Shown here piece after piece: positions 43,681 to 56,371 of a stretch of 64,000 nt of DNA. Positions within the stretch are counted from its first letter, which is position 1; the number at the start of each line of letters is the position of its first letter. The DNA is taken from NCBI GenBank assembly GCA_023213315.1, contig JAKCPI010000901.1, positions 1 to 64,000 on the forward strand, given 5' to 3'. This stretch comes from Euborellia annulipes. Taxonomy: Eukaryota > Arthropoda > Insecta > Dermaptera > Anisolabididae. Under the pieces are notes generated by a model. That model had not been told where the DNA came from and searched no databases. It saw only the letters and a program-made list of their open reading frames with translations. Made by a program: the position numbers and the translations under genes.

Positions 43681-45190
43681 GGGGCATTCCACGCCAACTC
43701 GACCACTTTTGAACCCGACCATTTTTGATTTGGCTGAAACTTTGTCATCTTTTTGTACCCTATTCAAAACGTGTTTGGGTATTTTTTCAGATTTTACGAC
43801 CCAGTCAGAAAAAAGTTATAGCATTTTCAAAAAACATCGATTTTTTTTTAAATAACCGTAAAACTGTCAAAAATTAACTTATCGGGACGATTTTTTTTTG
43901 AAATTTTTGTCTTTAAATGTACTTTTCAGAAAAAAATATGACAAAATTTTAGAGATTCATCTTGAACGTTTTTTTTGACATTTTCGGAAAAAAACAAAAA
44001 TTTCGCGATGAATGACACTTTTTTTTTTTAATTTTTTTTTTTTATAAAAAACTTTGATTTTTTCTACAAATGCTCTGAAAATTTCAGAGTGGGATTATTT
44101 CGCGTTCTATTTTTTTTTATTTTTGAAAAAAAAAATTTTTTTCTCCGCTTATTTATCATGATGTTGCTCTTAAATTCTTCCAGGATTGACTGAGATTCTA
44201 GAAAATTGAAGAAAAATAATAATAATAGTTAGGGGTGATGAAAATCGAGAAAATTCCATTTATCCTGAAAAAATTAGAAATTAGTTGTGTATTCAACTAC
44301 TGAAGTTTTTGAAGCGTCAAGTAAAAGCTTAGAAACATGGGCGTAACTAGGGAGGTGCCAGGGGGTTTGGACCTCCCCAGAAAGCTCCTTGCCCCAAGAA
44401 AAATTGAGAAAATATGGGGCTTACCAGGCCCACCGGAAGATGGCTGGTCCCATGGCCCCCCTTTAATTTTTCTTGGGGCAGGGAGCTTTCTGCGGGGGGC
44501 AGGCCCCCCGGCACCCCCCTAGTTACGCCCATGTTTCTAAGCTTTTACTTGACGCTTCAAATACTTCAGTAGTTGAATACACAACTAATTTCTAATTTTT
44601 TCAGGATAAATGGAATTTTCTCGATTTTCATCACCCCTAACTATTATTATTATTATTTTTCTTCAATTTTCTAGAATCTCAGTCAATCCTGGAAGAATTT
44701 AAGAGCAACATCATGATAAATAAGCGGAGAAAAAAATTTTTTTTTCAAAAAAAAAAAAAATAGAACGCGAAATAATCCCACTCTGAAATTTTCAGAGCAT
44801 TTGTAGAAAAAATCAAAGTTTTTTATAAAAAAAAAAAATTAAAAAAAAAGTGTCATTCATCGCGAAATTTTTGTTTTTTTCCGAAAATGTCAAAAAAAAC
44901 GTTCAAGATTAATCTCTAAAATTTTGTCATATTTTTTTCTGAAAAGTACATTTAAAGACAAAAATTTCAAAAAAAAAATCGTCCCGATAAGTTAATTTTT
45001 GACAGTTTTACGGTTATTTAAAAAAAAAAATCGATGTTTTTTGAAAATGCTATAACTTTTTTCTGACTGGGTCGTAAAATCTGAAAAAATACCCAAACAC
45101 GTTTTGAATAGGGTACAAAAAGATGACAAAGTTTCAGCCAAATCAAAAATGGTCGGGTTCAAAAGTGGTCGAGTTGGCGTGGAATGCCCC
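43681..45190. mobile_element. 1.5-kb palindromic (foldback) element
   Basis: The outer ends GGGGCATTCCACGCCAACTC and GAGTTGGCGTGGAATGCCCC are perfect complements. The two halves stay complementary over about 700 bp each, to about 44408 and 44464, leaving an apex of roughly 55 bp. Differences are mostly A/T run lengths and a few substitutions. Both sides are flanked by ATATAT. No coding region with family similarity lies in either arm, and apparent ORFs in the two arms are mirror images. It resembles a long-TIR non-autonomous DNA transposon. Confidence 0.85.
44337..44532. mobile_element. Miniature element at the apex of the palindrome
   Basis: ATGGGCGTAACTAGGG and CCCCTAGTTACGCCCAT form inverted repeats of the GGCGTAACTAG type seen at 2886-3143. 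Inside are complementary AGAAAGCTCCTTGCCCCAAG-like arms and a short unique loop (44410-44462). It either inserted at the symmetry centre of the larger palindrome or seeded it. No target duplication can be told apart from the palindrome. Confidence 0.6.
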
Positions 45191-46074
45191 ATATATACTC
45201 AGTATATATATATATTTGTCCTTATATTTAGTTTCATCTCCTTCTTAATCTTATCGTTATACTTCGGGGTCGGTAAAAAATTAAAAAAAATACAAATGTG
45301 TAATTATCTCACAAACTATAACCCCCTCCCCCCACTCAACTCTTTAAAATCTAAAAAATCTTTCTATTAAACAAAATATAAAATAATTACAATTGATTTC
45401 TCCCCAACTTATTTTTTAAAAAATGAATGGGTTTTTATTGCGAGTATGGAGGGGGGGGGGTACGCTGCTGCTGATTTAGAATATTAGTTTTAAGGACTGG
45501 TTGCTTCATATCTTGTCAACAAGCAAACTTAACCTTAGTAAAAGAATTAGATTTTCTGTTTAACTGTGATTTATTTGTAAAAATTACAACGTTTCGGGCA
45601 GTCATTCTGTGGCCTTCTTCAGGCACAATTCAGCTAAGATTATAAAGTTACTTCTGTGACAATCTCAATTGGTCTCAACTTAATTAAATTCAACTCAACC
45701 AGTGTCAAGAAAGACATGCCAAATTTCATCGATTTATCTCGTTGCGTTTTTAACTTAGGCCTAATTCCAAAAATGTTCATTTTTACTTTTTCTTACCTAT
45801 ATGTATATGTTAATATACTTATATATAGAGAAAATATTGGTTTTTTAACTCGGTTAGGTCTCGAGAGCCATCGAAGTTAAATTTTTTAACAATTATATTT
45901 CATAAAAGAAAATAAAAAATTTGGCTTTTACCATTTAAACTCTTTCTAAATTTATTTAATTGGATATATACGATTTTCGGTTGTCCCCTCCTTGGGGACG
46001 GGAGGGGGGGGGCAACAATTCTTTGGAAGCGGATATGGATTGGCAACCACGAATTAAACTCTAATTTCTTCCTT
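45191..46074. other. Spacer with a dispersed repeat
   Basis: 45545-45645 is the second copy of the repeat at 38965-39065 (GTAAAAATTACAACGTTTCG, GTGGCCTTCTTCAGGCAC). G-runs occur near 45452 and 46007. The rest is AT-rich with no gene. A RepA outer-end phrase (TTTTCTTACCTATATGTATA) lies near 45787. Confidence 0.45.
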
Positions 46075-46500
46075 TTTTTACTTACTGTATATATGAAATA
46101 TATAGAAAGTATTCCGATCATGTTAAAAATTCGATGTCGAGATTTTGATGGAAATACATGTTTTGAGGTCCCCTGAGTCCAAAACAGTGGGTCCCGCAAA
46201 TTGATCTGTCTGTCTGTGTGTGGACATTTTTAAGCATGAAGGAAATTAGCTACGCAGGCACCCTCCTAAGACGTTAAAATAAGCTTTTGAACAAAATCAG
46301 CCAAAAAGTACCAGTACTTTACTGATGTACTTTTTCACTTGTTTTTTTTTCGATTTTCTCAAAATTCTCTCGTATTATATACCTAACGATTTTGATTAAA
46401 AATCAAAAATCAATTATTTTTGCATGGTCTTTGAAATGTATTGGCTCATTTTGCCCTTGAAATCTTTTGTACCACACTTTACACTTGTATGTTGTGTCTT
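46075..46500 (+). repeat. RepA copy followed by A42
   Basis: It begins with ACTGTATATATGAAATATAT and AGAAAGTATTCCGATCATGT, then carries TTCGATGTCGAGATTTTGAT, GGTCCCCTGAGTCC, TCTGTCTGTCTGTGTG and AAAGTACCAGTACTTTACTG. It ends at about CTTGTATGTTGTGTC. A run of 42 A lies close by at 46524-46565. The hairpin end is absent. Confidence 0.7.
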
Positions 46501-46521
46501 GATTAATTATTTACCGTATAA

Positions 46522-46567
<46 letters not shown>

Positions 46568-47459
46568 CACTTTTTAATCACTAACTCGAGAATCTCTTTT
46601 TTTAAATTCTCCGTAGCATAATCGTAACAATTATCCAATAAAATAATTTCCTCTAGACTTTTAATAAGCTGTATTTCCTTTACAAATTCAGACCAACTTT
46701 TTTTTTGGTATCTTACAGAGAGTCTGATAACATAAGATAAGTGTTTGTGTGTTTAAAGAAGATATGAATTACCAATCTCATCAAAGGTATTGAGCAGAGT
46801 AATTAACATTCTTCAAAAATAAAGAAGCATTCTCGATAATTTCATTCGATCTTTAATCATAAGGATAATAATCTTTTAGACCAGGTTCAATATCTTTGTA
46901 GAGAATGGTATAATTATAATAATTTAAATAAATAAATAATCGTATTTTTTTAACTATCTCTTATCTATCTTGGGATCGCCTAAAAAATATATTTTGATGG
47001 AAATACACGTTTTTAGTTCAAATCTACTTACATGTTTGACAAAAAATTAATTTCTTTGATTTAGACTTGACCCTCTTAGCTTCATCAAGTTTTCAAAAAA
47101 AATTACTATGTGGGTCATAAGTCATGCAGTCTAGTTTTTATTATTATTTTTGTTTATATCATTTTTAAATATTTATTACCCTTTAATTAGATTAGATATT
47201 ATAATTAATAATTACCCTAGGCTGAGACGTTTGACCTACATTCTGTACTTGTTTCAAGGAATAAAAGGGTTTGAATTTTACTACCACACAGGGTAGTAAA
47301 CAGAAAGCAAAGGATAATATAATATTAATTTAAGTGTCTCTTTGTAACTCAGAAGATGGCGCCAACCGAAATATTAAATTGGAAATAAATAAAATTGATT
47401 TTCCATTTTCAGAATTGTTGCTTATTTAAAAAAAAATCTTATTTTATTATGAAAATTAC
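46501..47459. other. Poly(A) run and AT-rich spacer
   Basis: 46524-46565 is a run of 42 A. Around 47340-47400 lies CTCAGAAGATGGCGCCAACC followed by GAAATATTAAATTGGAAA, a stem-plus-GAAA motif resembling those in RepC. No gene was recognised. Confidence 0.4.
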
Positions 47460-48485
47460 TTTTTTACTTTCTCTTACATATATGTTAATATATAGAAAGT
47501 ATTTCATTCATGTCAAAAATTCGATGTCGATATTTTGATCGAAATACACTTTTTGATGCCAAAATTGTGTGTTCGTGTTTAAATAAAGTATGAAGGAACT
47601 GTACTAAAATTTTATATATGTTTGCTACCCTCCTGAAATTCGAAAATAAACTTTTAAATAAAATCCACAAAAATTATTAGTACTTTACTGATGTACTTTT
47701 TCAGTTTTAATATTGGAGGTTTTTTTAATATAGCTGGTTAGTTGATGTAGTAGAAGGATAATAAAAAGAGAGAGCAGCTAGTTTTTTCTTTTTCAGTTTT
47801 TTATTAATTTTCTCAAAATTCGGTCCAACGTTTTTGATTAAAATTCATAAATCACTTTTTTATAAATTAAATTCTCATCTAATTGTAGATAAATAAATAA
47901 CACTAGGTTAAATTTCAAAAGGATTCAGTTTGTATCCTTGTTTATTTAATTAATTTAATTTTTAATATTTATTTTAAATTTAATTAAATTATCTAAATAT
48001 ACATAGATATATAACACAAGGTTAAGTTTCAAAGAATTTTATTTTAGCTTATGAGCATTTCGACGTTAATACGTCATCTTTGACCCAACCGTATTAACGT
48101 CCAAATGAGCACAAGCTAAAAATAAAATTAAACTTAACCTAGTGTAATTTATTTATCTGCAATTAGATGAGAATTTAATTAAATTTAAGAATGTTTCATT
48201 TAGTGCCAACGGTGAATTCTTTGAATTTTATTAATAAATCACTTACTTTTTAGATCCTCTTTTAAATGTATCGTCTCAATTTGCCCTCACAATTGTTTGA
48301 AGCACACTTTACTCTTGTACTTCATAGGAAAGATATTAGAAATGGTTCCATTGTAACAAAATATAAATATTTTTCTATATTTCTATAGAAACTAAATATA
48401 TGTCAACACAAAATTCTGATTTGACTAGCACAGAAAACAATTTTCAATTATTGAAGTTGTGCGACCAGTCACACCAGATATTTTT
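47460..48485 (+). repeat. RepA copy split by a palindromic insertion
   Basis: 47460-47700 carries the outer half (CTTTCTCTTACATATATG to TTTACTGATGTACTTTTTCAG-type sequence). 48240-48485 carries the inner half (TTGCCCTCACAATTGTTTG, CTTGTACTTCATAGGAAAG, ATTCTGATTTGACTAGCAC, CACACCAGATA). Between them, 47867-48185 contains an inverted repeat (AATTCTCATCTAATTGTAGA near 47870 and its complement near 48160), with a further AACGTC / GACGTT pair at its centre. Confidence 0.6.
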
Positions 48486-48849
48486 TCCTCACTCATTCTT
48501 TAAGTCTCTATTTATAAAGCATTTTTCAAAAGATGATATATTACTAAACCGGTCAGTCATCTGTCGTAGAATGCCAGTCACATTGGATTTACATATCTAT
48601 ACAAAATCAATATCTAAAAATATATTAAACATTTTTTTTTTTTTTATATATATTTAATATATTAAAATTTTCCAACCAAATAATTTATTAATAAATTATC
48701 TCAGGTGATTGATTTTATTTTTTTTTAATTTGATTGTTTACGAAAAATAATTAATAAATTACATATAATTTTTTTTTTGTTTAATTTTTTTTAATGTGTT
48801 ACAGATATATAATTATTTATTATTTAGTTGACATATAACAAATATTTTA

Positions 48850-49345
48850 TAAAAATCTGGTGTGATGGTCACACAGCACAGAACTTTCTCTTACCCTTTG
48901 GCAAGGAAAAGTTGTGTACTGCTCTTGTCACACCAGATTTTTTGTGTCGAGATATTTAGTTTCCCATAAACTTGACACTTTCATAAGTAAAAATCTAAAA
49001 TACTACATCAATAAAGTGTGCTTCAAACAATTTTCAGGGTAGAAATGAGAATATACATTTTAAAGAGGACTAAAAAAATAATTGATTTATGAATTTTAAT
49101 CAAAATCGTTACAGCCAATTTTGAGAAATTCGAAAAAAAAACTGAAAAGTACTTCACTAAAGTATTAGTACTTTTTGGCCGGTTTTGTTCAAAAGCTTAT
49201 TTTGAGTGCCCGGGAGGGATAAAATTTTAATCCCGTAGCCCAATTCGTTCATGCTTAAAATAGTTACAGACAGACCAATTTTCGGGACCCACTTTTTTGG
49301 ACTCTCTCTATATATTACATATATAGGTAAGAGAAAGTATTAAAA
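48850..49345 (-). repeat. RepA copy, reversed, both ends present
   Basis: It starts with the inner hairpin (AATCTGGTGTGATGGTCAC, CAGAACTTTCTCTTACCC, GGAAAAGTTGTGTACTGC, CACACCAGATTTTTTG). It runs through GTCGAGATATTTAGTTTCCC, AAAGTATTAGTACTTTTTGG and GACAGACCAATTTTCGGGAC, and ends in the outer hairpin CTATATATTACATATATAGG with TAAGAGAAAGT. One of the best-preserved copies. Confidence 0.75.
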
Positions 49346-51714
49346 AAAATACATGATTTTTTTCAATTTTAAAAATTAACTAATATAGTAAATTTAAAGA
49401 ATTAGGAAATTTTTTATTAAATTTTCATTTTTAGACTTCCTGTTTGGAATATATATATTTATATATACCAAAGGTGACGTAATTAATTAAATAAACCTAA
49501 TTATGAAGTTAATTGCTCGATAGGCACAAAAACTTAACCATATACTATCCGCCTCGGAAGCAATTGGATAAAATGCTATCTTTTCTTTAATCTTAATAGA
49601 TAATAATGAGAAATACGTAAAATTCAAATATACTAAATTTCATTTGATAATTTTCTTCACTCTTTAATTATCCATTAAGATAAAACAAGAGATAACATTT
49701 TTCTCAATATTGTAGTAAAATTTCAAATTTTATATAATTCCTTACTATCTTTTATTTTTTTTGTTTCTTTATGAAACATAAGTTAGAAAAATTGATAAAC
49801 TAAAAGCATATATGGTATCAATTATTTGATGTTGTTACTGGTTGGAAGGGCTCTGACCTGCTCTCTAAGCACCTAAGCATGTGTGACTGGTTGACGCAAG
49901 GGGCGTGGCTCATCCCTTTGGCACATTCAACCTCCTCCTTTCAATGCCAAGTCCTTTTCGCTTTTCCTGGCTTAAAAGCCCCCTCCGGAACCCTTACAAG
50001 TATATTGCAAAAAAAAAAAAAAATTGTTCATTATCATCTATCTTCTATATATATATATATAGTACCTACATGCATTTTAATAACTAGCTCTGGGCACTTT
50101 TTAATAAATCAACGTCTGATGATGAAACAATAAATTTGATCTGATATGTCTCAATTTACTGTACTTTTAAGCATCCAAACGCTTTGGTTTTTGGCTGCTC
50201 CTGTCTTTTTTCTTTATTACAATAACATTTTTTTTTTTTTTTAATTTTTTTTTAATATAAATATTTTTATTAAATATTTTCTTTCCCTAAATTTGTTAAT
50301 CAAAATATATTTCGTTTGTTATTTTTTAATTTACATTCACTTCTATTAAGGAATTTGACATAGGTGAGAGAGGATGGGACACTTGTCACTTTGGGACCAT
50401 TCAAGTATTATGTAACCAAATTTTTGACTATTTTAGACCCTTACCCTTGTCAGTAATAACAAGCAAACAGCTAATGGCCCCTCATTGTTTACGTAAGCAT
50501 TCACATAAACTTACTTTTAAAATGCTTACATAATTACATCCTATTTTCAGCAAAAGTAAGCAAATCCCATTAATTTCGGTCAATCAACTCTCCTAATTTT
50601 CAAATCTCTTACTGAATTTTACAAAATCCAAAATAATCGCATTTTCAAACAATTTTATTTAAAGAAAGTAAAAAATTATCTCATCTCGATTTAATTTAAA
50701 ATTCCATTCTTCACTTTTCATTAAAATAATTTGAAAAAAATATTAATTACTTGTCTTATCATGATAATCTTATCTATTTACTAAATTGATATTGGAGAAA
50801 GGAATTAAAAAATAAAATAATGATTCATTAACGAAGCTACTTTTCGGCTTCGATCTTCTTATTTTATATTCAATTTGTTTATTATTATTATTACAATTAA
50901 AATAATTCAAATCTGAATTTATTGATATTTTGGGCGACATGCAATTTCCCTTCATACATTATTCTTTTTCTTATATACAGTAATAACAAACAAATGTAAT
51001 ATAAGTTTGGGCGCCATTAGAGATGTGTTTTCTACAAACAAACTTCTTGAAATCGATTTTCTAGCATGTTTTGGGGTGATTAGGTTACAACGATTTCGTT
51101 GGTCCATCATCATCATCATCATCTCTCATTTCTCTAAGAGAAACCAAATTTGTTGTCGAATTTTGAGAAATTTTTTTTACTTTGTACGATACAATTTTAA
51201 AATTTAATTTCGTGAAATATATAGTGACATTAAATTTTTCTTATTTTCTATCTCTAGTCTTCTCTTTAAAGCCAGGGTTCTTTTTTTTTAGAATTGCCTT
51301 TTCTTTATTTGTAAACTTGGTTCTTATCAAAAATTCTATTTCAACTTGTTATTTTTTAAAATTTTTTCATGTTTTCTATTTGAATTGCATTGGATCGATA
51401 TATGTTAAAAATTCCGTTTAAAACCTCAGTGCTAGAAACGTTAAATGCTCGTAAAAGAAAACTTCATAACTTTCCCGGGATCTAAAGCCATTCGTATCCC
51501 TAATTAACTTCACATATTGATAACTATTTAAAATTTGTTACCTTCTTCAATCTCTGAGATTTTTCTTTTATAATATTTTATATGAAAATATCTTTTTCTA
51601 CAAAAAAAAAAAAAATTATTTACAATTTTTTTTTTTATTTAGATTTTGCATGTTAGTGAGGGGATTAGATTATTTGTTTTTTTTTTTTTTTTGCTAAAAA
51701 GGGAGCTGTTTTTA
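49346..51714. other. AT-rich stretch without recognised genes
   Basis: 49840-49990 is less AT-rich (GGAAGGGCTCTGACCTGCTC, GACTGGTTGACGCAAGGGGC) and may be an unclassified repeat. Near 50350-50560 the base composition is more even, but no splice-bounded ORF is convincing. A CATCATCATCATCATCATC run lies at about 51103-51121. Confidence 0.35.
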
Positions 51715-52170
51715 CAATTTTTACTTTCTTTTACCCTATATATTAAATATAGAGAGAAAGTATTGCGATCATGTCAAAAATTGGATGTCGATATTTCGAC
51801 GGATATACGTTTTGAGGTCCCCCCAAGCCCTAAAAAGTGGATCCCACAATTTGGTCTCTGTGTGTCTGTGTGTAACGATTTTAAGCATGTAGGAATTGAC
51901 CTACAGGATTGAAATTTTATATTTATGTTAGGTACCCTCTCGGACACTCAAAATAATATTTTGAACAAAATCGGACAAAAAGTACTAGTACTTTCTTTAG
52001 TGATGTACTTTTTCAGTTTTTTTCGATTTTCACAAAATTTGCTTTAACGATTTTGATTAAAATTCATAAATCAACTATTTTCATATGCCCTTTAAAAAGT
52101 ATATTAGTAAAATTTTTCGTGAAAATTGTTTGAAGTACACTTTTCAGATTTTTACTTATGAAATGCACAA
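51715..52170 (+). repeat. RepA copy
   Basis: The outer end (ACTTTCTTTTACCCTATATA, GAGAGAAAGTATTGCGATCA), GTCGATATTTCGACGGATAT, TCTGTGTGTCTGTGTGTAAC, ACCCTCTCGGACACTC and AAAGTACTAGTACTTT follow in order. It ends near TTGTTTGAAGTACACTTTTC. The inner hairpin is missing. Confidence 0.7.
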
Positions 52171-54634
52171 TGGTCAAGGGGAAGTTTCCGACTCACTATA
52201 CTACACACTAGAGAAGTGAAACTTTCAAAATTTACTATGGGAACTTGTGTAATTAGTAACACCATCTATGGAATTTTTTATTTATTAACTAATTTTTGAG
52301 GTATAAATGTGCCACGTCAATATCGGTCTTTCGTCATTGTATTCCAAATTTGTTGGGGTTCTGCACTTTAAGCTCAACCGAAGTGGAGCTTTAAAAACCA
52401 TTAATCTAAAGAAGTTTCACTTCAAATAAAAAAAATTAACCTTTATCCAGTTTAATTTAGTTAATTTCTTCTACTCAAATTAATAAAATTTCATTCATGT
52501 TGAATGATTTTTTTTTTATTTTAATTATATCACTCGAGTACTCTTGAAGCATAGATTTTTTTTTCCATTTATGAGTAATTTTTTTGAGTTTTCCATTTGA
52601 CTGCTGTTGGCTGTTTGCATCCATTTCCTTAACTGTTTCTGACATGCAATCTCTCTGCCCTCGTCTACTGGACCGATTCTGATTGTTTCTTTGCTAATAA
52701 TTAGAGCTTTGATTTGTTTTCGCTATTTTACTCTTAAATTAGAAATTTACAAAGGGCTATATAATGATAGTGAAAATTAAACTCACAAAGCAAGAAATAC
52801 ATATATATTAAACTTTTTAAATTTATTCAAATTATTTTTTTACTTTTTTCTCTTAATACATTCATTAAGGGGCTTCAGGAGTGCACATTGAATCTTTAGT
52901 CCGTAACTACTGAGCCATTTTAATTTCAATTTTATTTTTTTATGCGTTTTTGTAAATGAATTAAATTCGTGAGCATTTTACATAATCGAATGCTTTTTTT
53001 TAGTTACGATTAATTTTTTATATTTATAGAAAATGCAAAAAAAAAAAAAAAAAAACGTTCTATTATGAAAATTGTAATTTCTTTTTAAATCTAAAAATTT
53101 AAAAATCATTAGTATCCAACTTATAATAATAATTAAATAAAGTGGTGACCAAGTCAAAAATAAATTTCGTATTTATTTAAAAAATAACGGCCAAATAGTT
53201 AAGTAGTCTTGCAATAGATGGCAGTCTAGTCTAACAGCCTGTATTATCAGATCACTTATAGGCCTATATTTATATATTTTTATTTAATTATAAAAAAATA
53301 ATTATGATATTTAATTATTCAATTTTTAAATTAATAAAAATATAACTTTTAAAATAATTTAAAATGATTAAAATACTAAATAAATATTGTTCTCAGTTTT
53401 TAATTTAACATACGCCAATTGATTTCCAATTATCATTCCCATTTTCCAATTATTAAATTAAGATTAAAAACGCGATTTTAATACCCTTAATTGAATAATT
53501 TTCTGAAAATTGTCAGTTAAAAGCCTACGATCCGAAAAAGGTTTCACTTGCATCGTGGTTTCATAAAACCACACAATGTTTTAATTTATGAACTATTCAT
53601 TATTAAAAGATCAACGAAAATCAAACAATTACATGAGATTAAATATAGCTCTACCGTCCCGTCATCTGATGGCAAATTTTCGTAATAGTTGGGCTTTTTG
53701 GCTAAATTTTTAAGACCCCTAACGCCATCTTACAGGCAGAAACAGGTTGCTTGCCTCCTGAAACGCCTTAAACTAAAAACTTTATTGATTTCAAAAATAT
53801 TTTAAAATCTGAAAATCTTAAGGAATACCAGAAGAATAAAAATTTTATTTGACTCAAATTTTTCCATATAGAGAGAAATAGTTCTATAAAGAAAAAGCGA
53901 GACTGCCTTTGTTTCGGTCACATTGGCGACCGACTTTAAAGTTATAATATAAGCGGTTACAAAGATTGATTAGTTTCATTAAATATACTTATTTAAATTT
54001 TATTAGAATACTAAGTTATTTTGTCATTTGTAAACTGTTTGTAATGAAATTTAAATTTTATAATATCAATCTTTATATTCTCTTATATTATAACTCTGAA
54101 GATGGTCTTTTTCACTTAAATAAAAACAATTGTTCTAAAGGAATATTGAATCAAAGTATTAATAAATATAAAATGTTTTAATTAAAATTTCTAATTATTA
54201 TTGAAGACTCAAGTCTCCCATTACTAAAAAAAAATACTAACTTTTATACTATATAATCATTAAACAGTTTAATGAACCTTAAAAAAAAACAATTTCCACC
54301 ATTTAGGCTTGAATTAATCTTTTGGTATCCCGAAATTTTGCTTTGAAATTCATTACGAATTATTGAATTAATTATTTAGCAGATAATTAGCATTCAAATG
54401 TAGTTGAAAAAGAAATTTATTGACAGCGTCATCGATTATAACATGATAAATTTGATTAAGGCGGTCAATTATATGTTAACTAAATCGATTATACAATAAA
54501 TTGTCTGATATTTCTTTAAGAAAATTTATTTCAAAATAAAATAAAGTATTTTCAAATCACATAATTTCGGTAATCGAAATTTCTGTACAGTACTGTTTTT
54601 TGTGTGACTTACTAATGTATTTAGTTTCTGATAG
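52171..54634. other. AT-rich stretch with one dispersed repeat
   Basis: 53580-53772 is a second copy of the BBS2 intron 6 repeat (TTCATTATTAAAAGATCAAC, GGCAAATTTTCGTAATAGTT, GAAACGCCTTAAACT). Near 52190-52430 GAAGTGAAACTTTC and GAAGTTTCACTTC could be loosely inverted ends. No gene was recognised. Confidence 0.4.
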
Positions 54635-54812
54635 TATAGTCGACTCCACAAGTGCCTGAGAATGGAGCCTTGAGCTTAGACAACCGACATGTTTGTTAAG
54701 TGTTGTCTTAAAAGTAGATTTTCCCCTTCAGAATTATGATTTATTTATTTTAAAAACATTGGTTTGGTTGACTAAGCTCACTCTCGAGATCATCAGGCAC
54801 TTTGGGCTCCAA
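54635..54812. mobile_element. Miniature element with TATAGTCG / ACAAGTGC end
   Basis: The left part TATAGTCGACTCCACAAGTG, GGAGCCTTGAGCTTAGACAA and TTGTCTTAAAAGTAG matches the element at 56372-56708, as does the right part TTTATTTTAAAAACATTGG, GGTTGACTAAGCTCA. The two sides are inverted (AGCTTAG / CTAAGCT). TACAGTCG-type ends suggest a Tc1/mariner-derived MITE. The right end is degraded. Confidence 0.5.
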
Positions 54813-54824
54813 ATATGAATCGAA

Positions 54825-54865
54825 TACTTTCTATATATTTCATATATAGGGTAAGAGAAAGTAAA
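54825..54865 (-). repeat. RepA outer-end hairpin
   Basis: ATACTTTCTATATATTTCAT followed by ATATAGGGTAAGAGAAAGT is the outer terminal hairpin of RepA in reverse orientation, without the rest of the element. Confidence 0.55.
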
Positions 54866-55216
54866 AAGTATTTTTTAAATTATATTTTATTCTTTTTAAT
54901 AATTCTTAATGATGTTTGTCTATAAAATAGATAACAAAACAGAAAGACCAGTTGATTATGTTTCGCCAAACAAGTTAGATTTCAAAATAATAAAATTTAA
55001 CATACATGCATTAGAAAATTAAAATATTTTATTGAATAAATTTAATCGTGATAAAAAAAGAAAAAAAAAAAAAAAAAAGCGGAAGTGAGTAGTAAAGAAC
55101 TGAACGGTTTATTTGCCAAATCGTTGTTTATGGAATTAATTAATATCCGAATGGCAAAACGGTGAGATTAAAATTTTCTATATTGATTGAAATAATTAGT
55201 CACCTTCTTTTTTTTC

Positions 55217-55281
55217 CTGGGATGTGAGATTCGAACCCTCGCTGACGTCATCGCCAAGGGTCAGAGTCTCTCCCTGCTATC
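55217..55281 (-). mobile_element. tRNA-like segment, probable SINE head
   Basis: On the minus strand GAGGGTTCGAATCTCACATC is a good B box with the start of a T arm, and GCAGGGAGAGACTCTGACCC lies about 45 bp upstream. The A box is weak and no closed acceptor stem forms, so a tRNA gene is unlikely. The rest of the SINE may extend towards 55216 and below. Confidence 0.35.
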
Positions 55282-55749
55282 AGAAAGGACAAAAGGCCAT
55301 CATCAAATTTCAATGGCCAAGTTGACAGCTTTCTGCTCGAGAACATCCACCTCAATATCGAATCTAAATCATCATTGAACGAGATTTTATTTTTACACAG
55401 GCTTTTAATTTGACAAATAATTGTACCTGTTAGAGAAACCAATGATTGATTAGGAACATGTTAATTATAAGGATGGTGAAGTAATTTCACAGTTTAATAC
55501 ACTAAGTAAATAATTATGAATCATGACATGATATATATTTAATTTAATCTCTTAATGTCTTCTAGGCCTTCTACTAATTGTTCATATAGCTGTAGATTTT
55601 TTTTTCTCTTTAATTCAACTCGCATATTAATTGGGGACTGACCGTGAGCTTGATGCCATTTTAAGTTTTGAAATGTTTATACAACAAACCTTATTTAAAA
55701 TTAAACTGATGGGGGTCAACACATAACCATAATGGAGGGGGTAAAAAAA

Positions 55750-56240
55750 TATTTTTACTTTCTCTTGCCCTATATATGAAGTATGTAGAAAAAGTATTGC
55801 GATCATGTCAAAAATTGGATGTCGAGATTTTGTCGTATATTTAAGTTAGGTACCCTCCCGGACACTCAAAATAAGCTGTTGAACAAAATTGACCAAAAAG
55901 TACTAGTACTTTACAAATGTACTTTTTCAGGTTTTTCGAATTTCTCAAAATATGCTCGAATGATTTTGATTAAAATTCAAAAATCAATTATTTTTTACAT
56001 GCTCTTTAAAATGTATAGTCTCATTTTGCCCTTAAAATCCTTTAAAACACTCGTTACTCCTGTACTTCATAGGAAAAAGTTAAGATTTTTTTTTCAGTTT
56101 TTTCCCATTTTCTCAAAATTCGCTCCAATTAAAATTAAAAAATCAACATTTTTTAGATGCTCTTTAAAAAGTATATCAGTGAAATCTTTTGTGAAAATTG
56201 AAGTATACTTTACTGATGTATTTCAGATTTTTACTTATTC
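55750..56240 (+). repeat. RepA copy with internal rearrangement
   Basis: It starts with ACTTTCTCTTGCCCTATATA and AAAAGTATTGCGATCATG, then a deletion joins TCGAGATTTTGTCG to AGTTAGGTACCCTCCCGGAC. AAAGTACTAGTACTTTAC and CTGTACTTCATAGGAAAAAG follow. A second, partial pass of the middle (TTTTCTCAAAATTCGCTCC to TATTTCAGATTTTTAC) comes after it. Confidence 0.65.
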
Positions 56241-56371
56241 TAAATTTTTCAAGATATTTATTATAAACAAATTGTTCTTTTAGTTTTAAGGAATAGAAAA
56301 ATATTTCTTGATAATTTACACCAACCCCTGGACCGTAGCGTAGAGATATAGGTCTCATCTCTTGTACTGTT

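Noticed and set aside
44337..44532. Overlapping sense and antisense ORFs of 61 codons.
   Set aside because: They are mirror readings of a palindromic miniature element rich in G and C runs, with no protein family resemblance.
43552..45370. Pairs of 66-88 codon ORFs in both arms of the palindrome.
   Set aside because: The ORFs are the same sequence read from each arm and end in homopolymer runs. There is no sign of selection or similarity.
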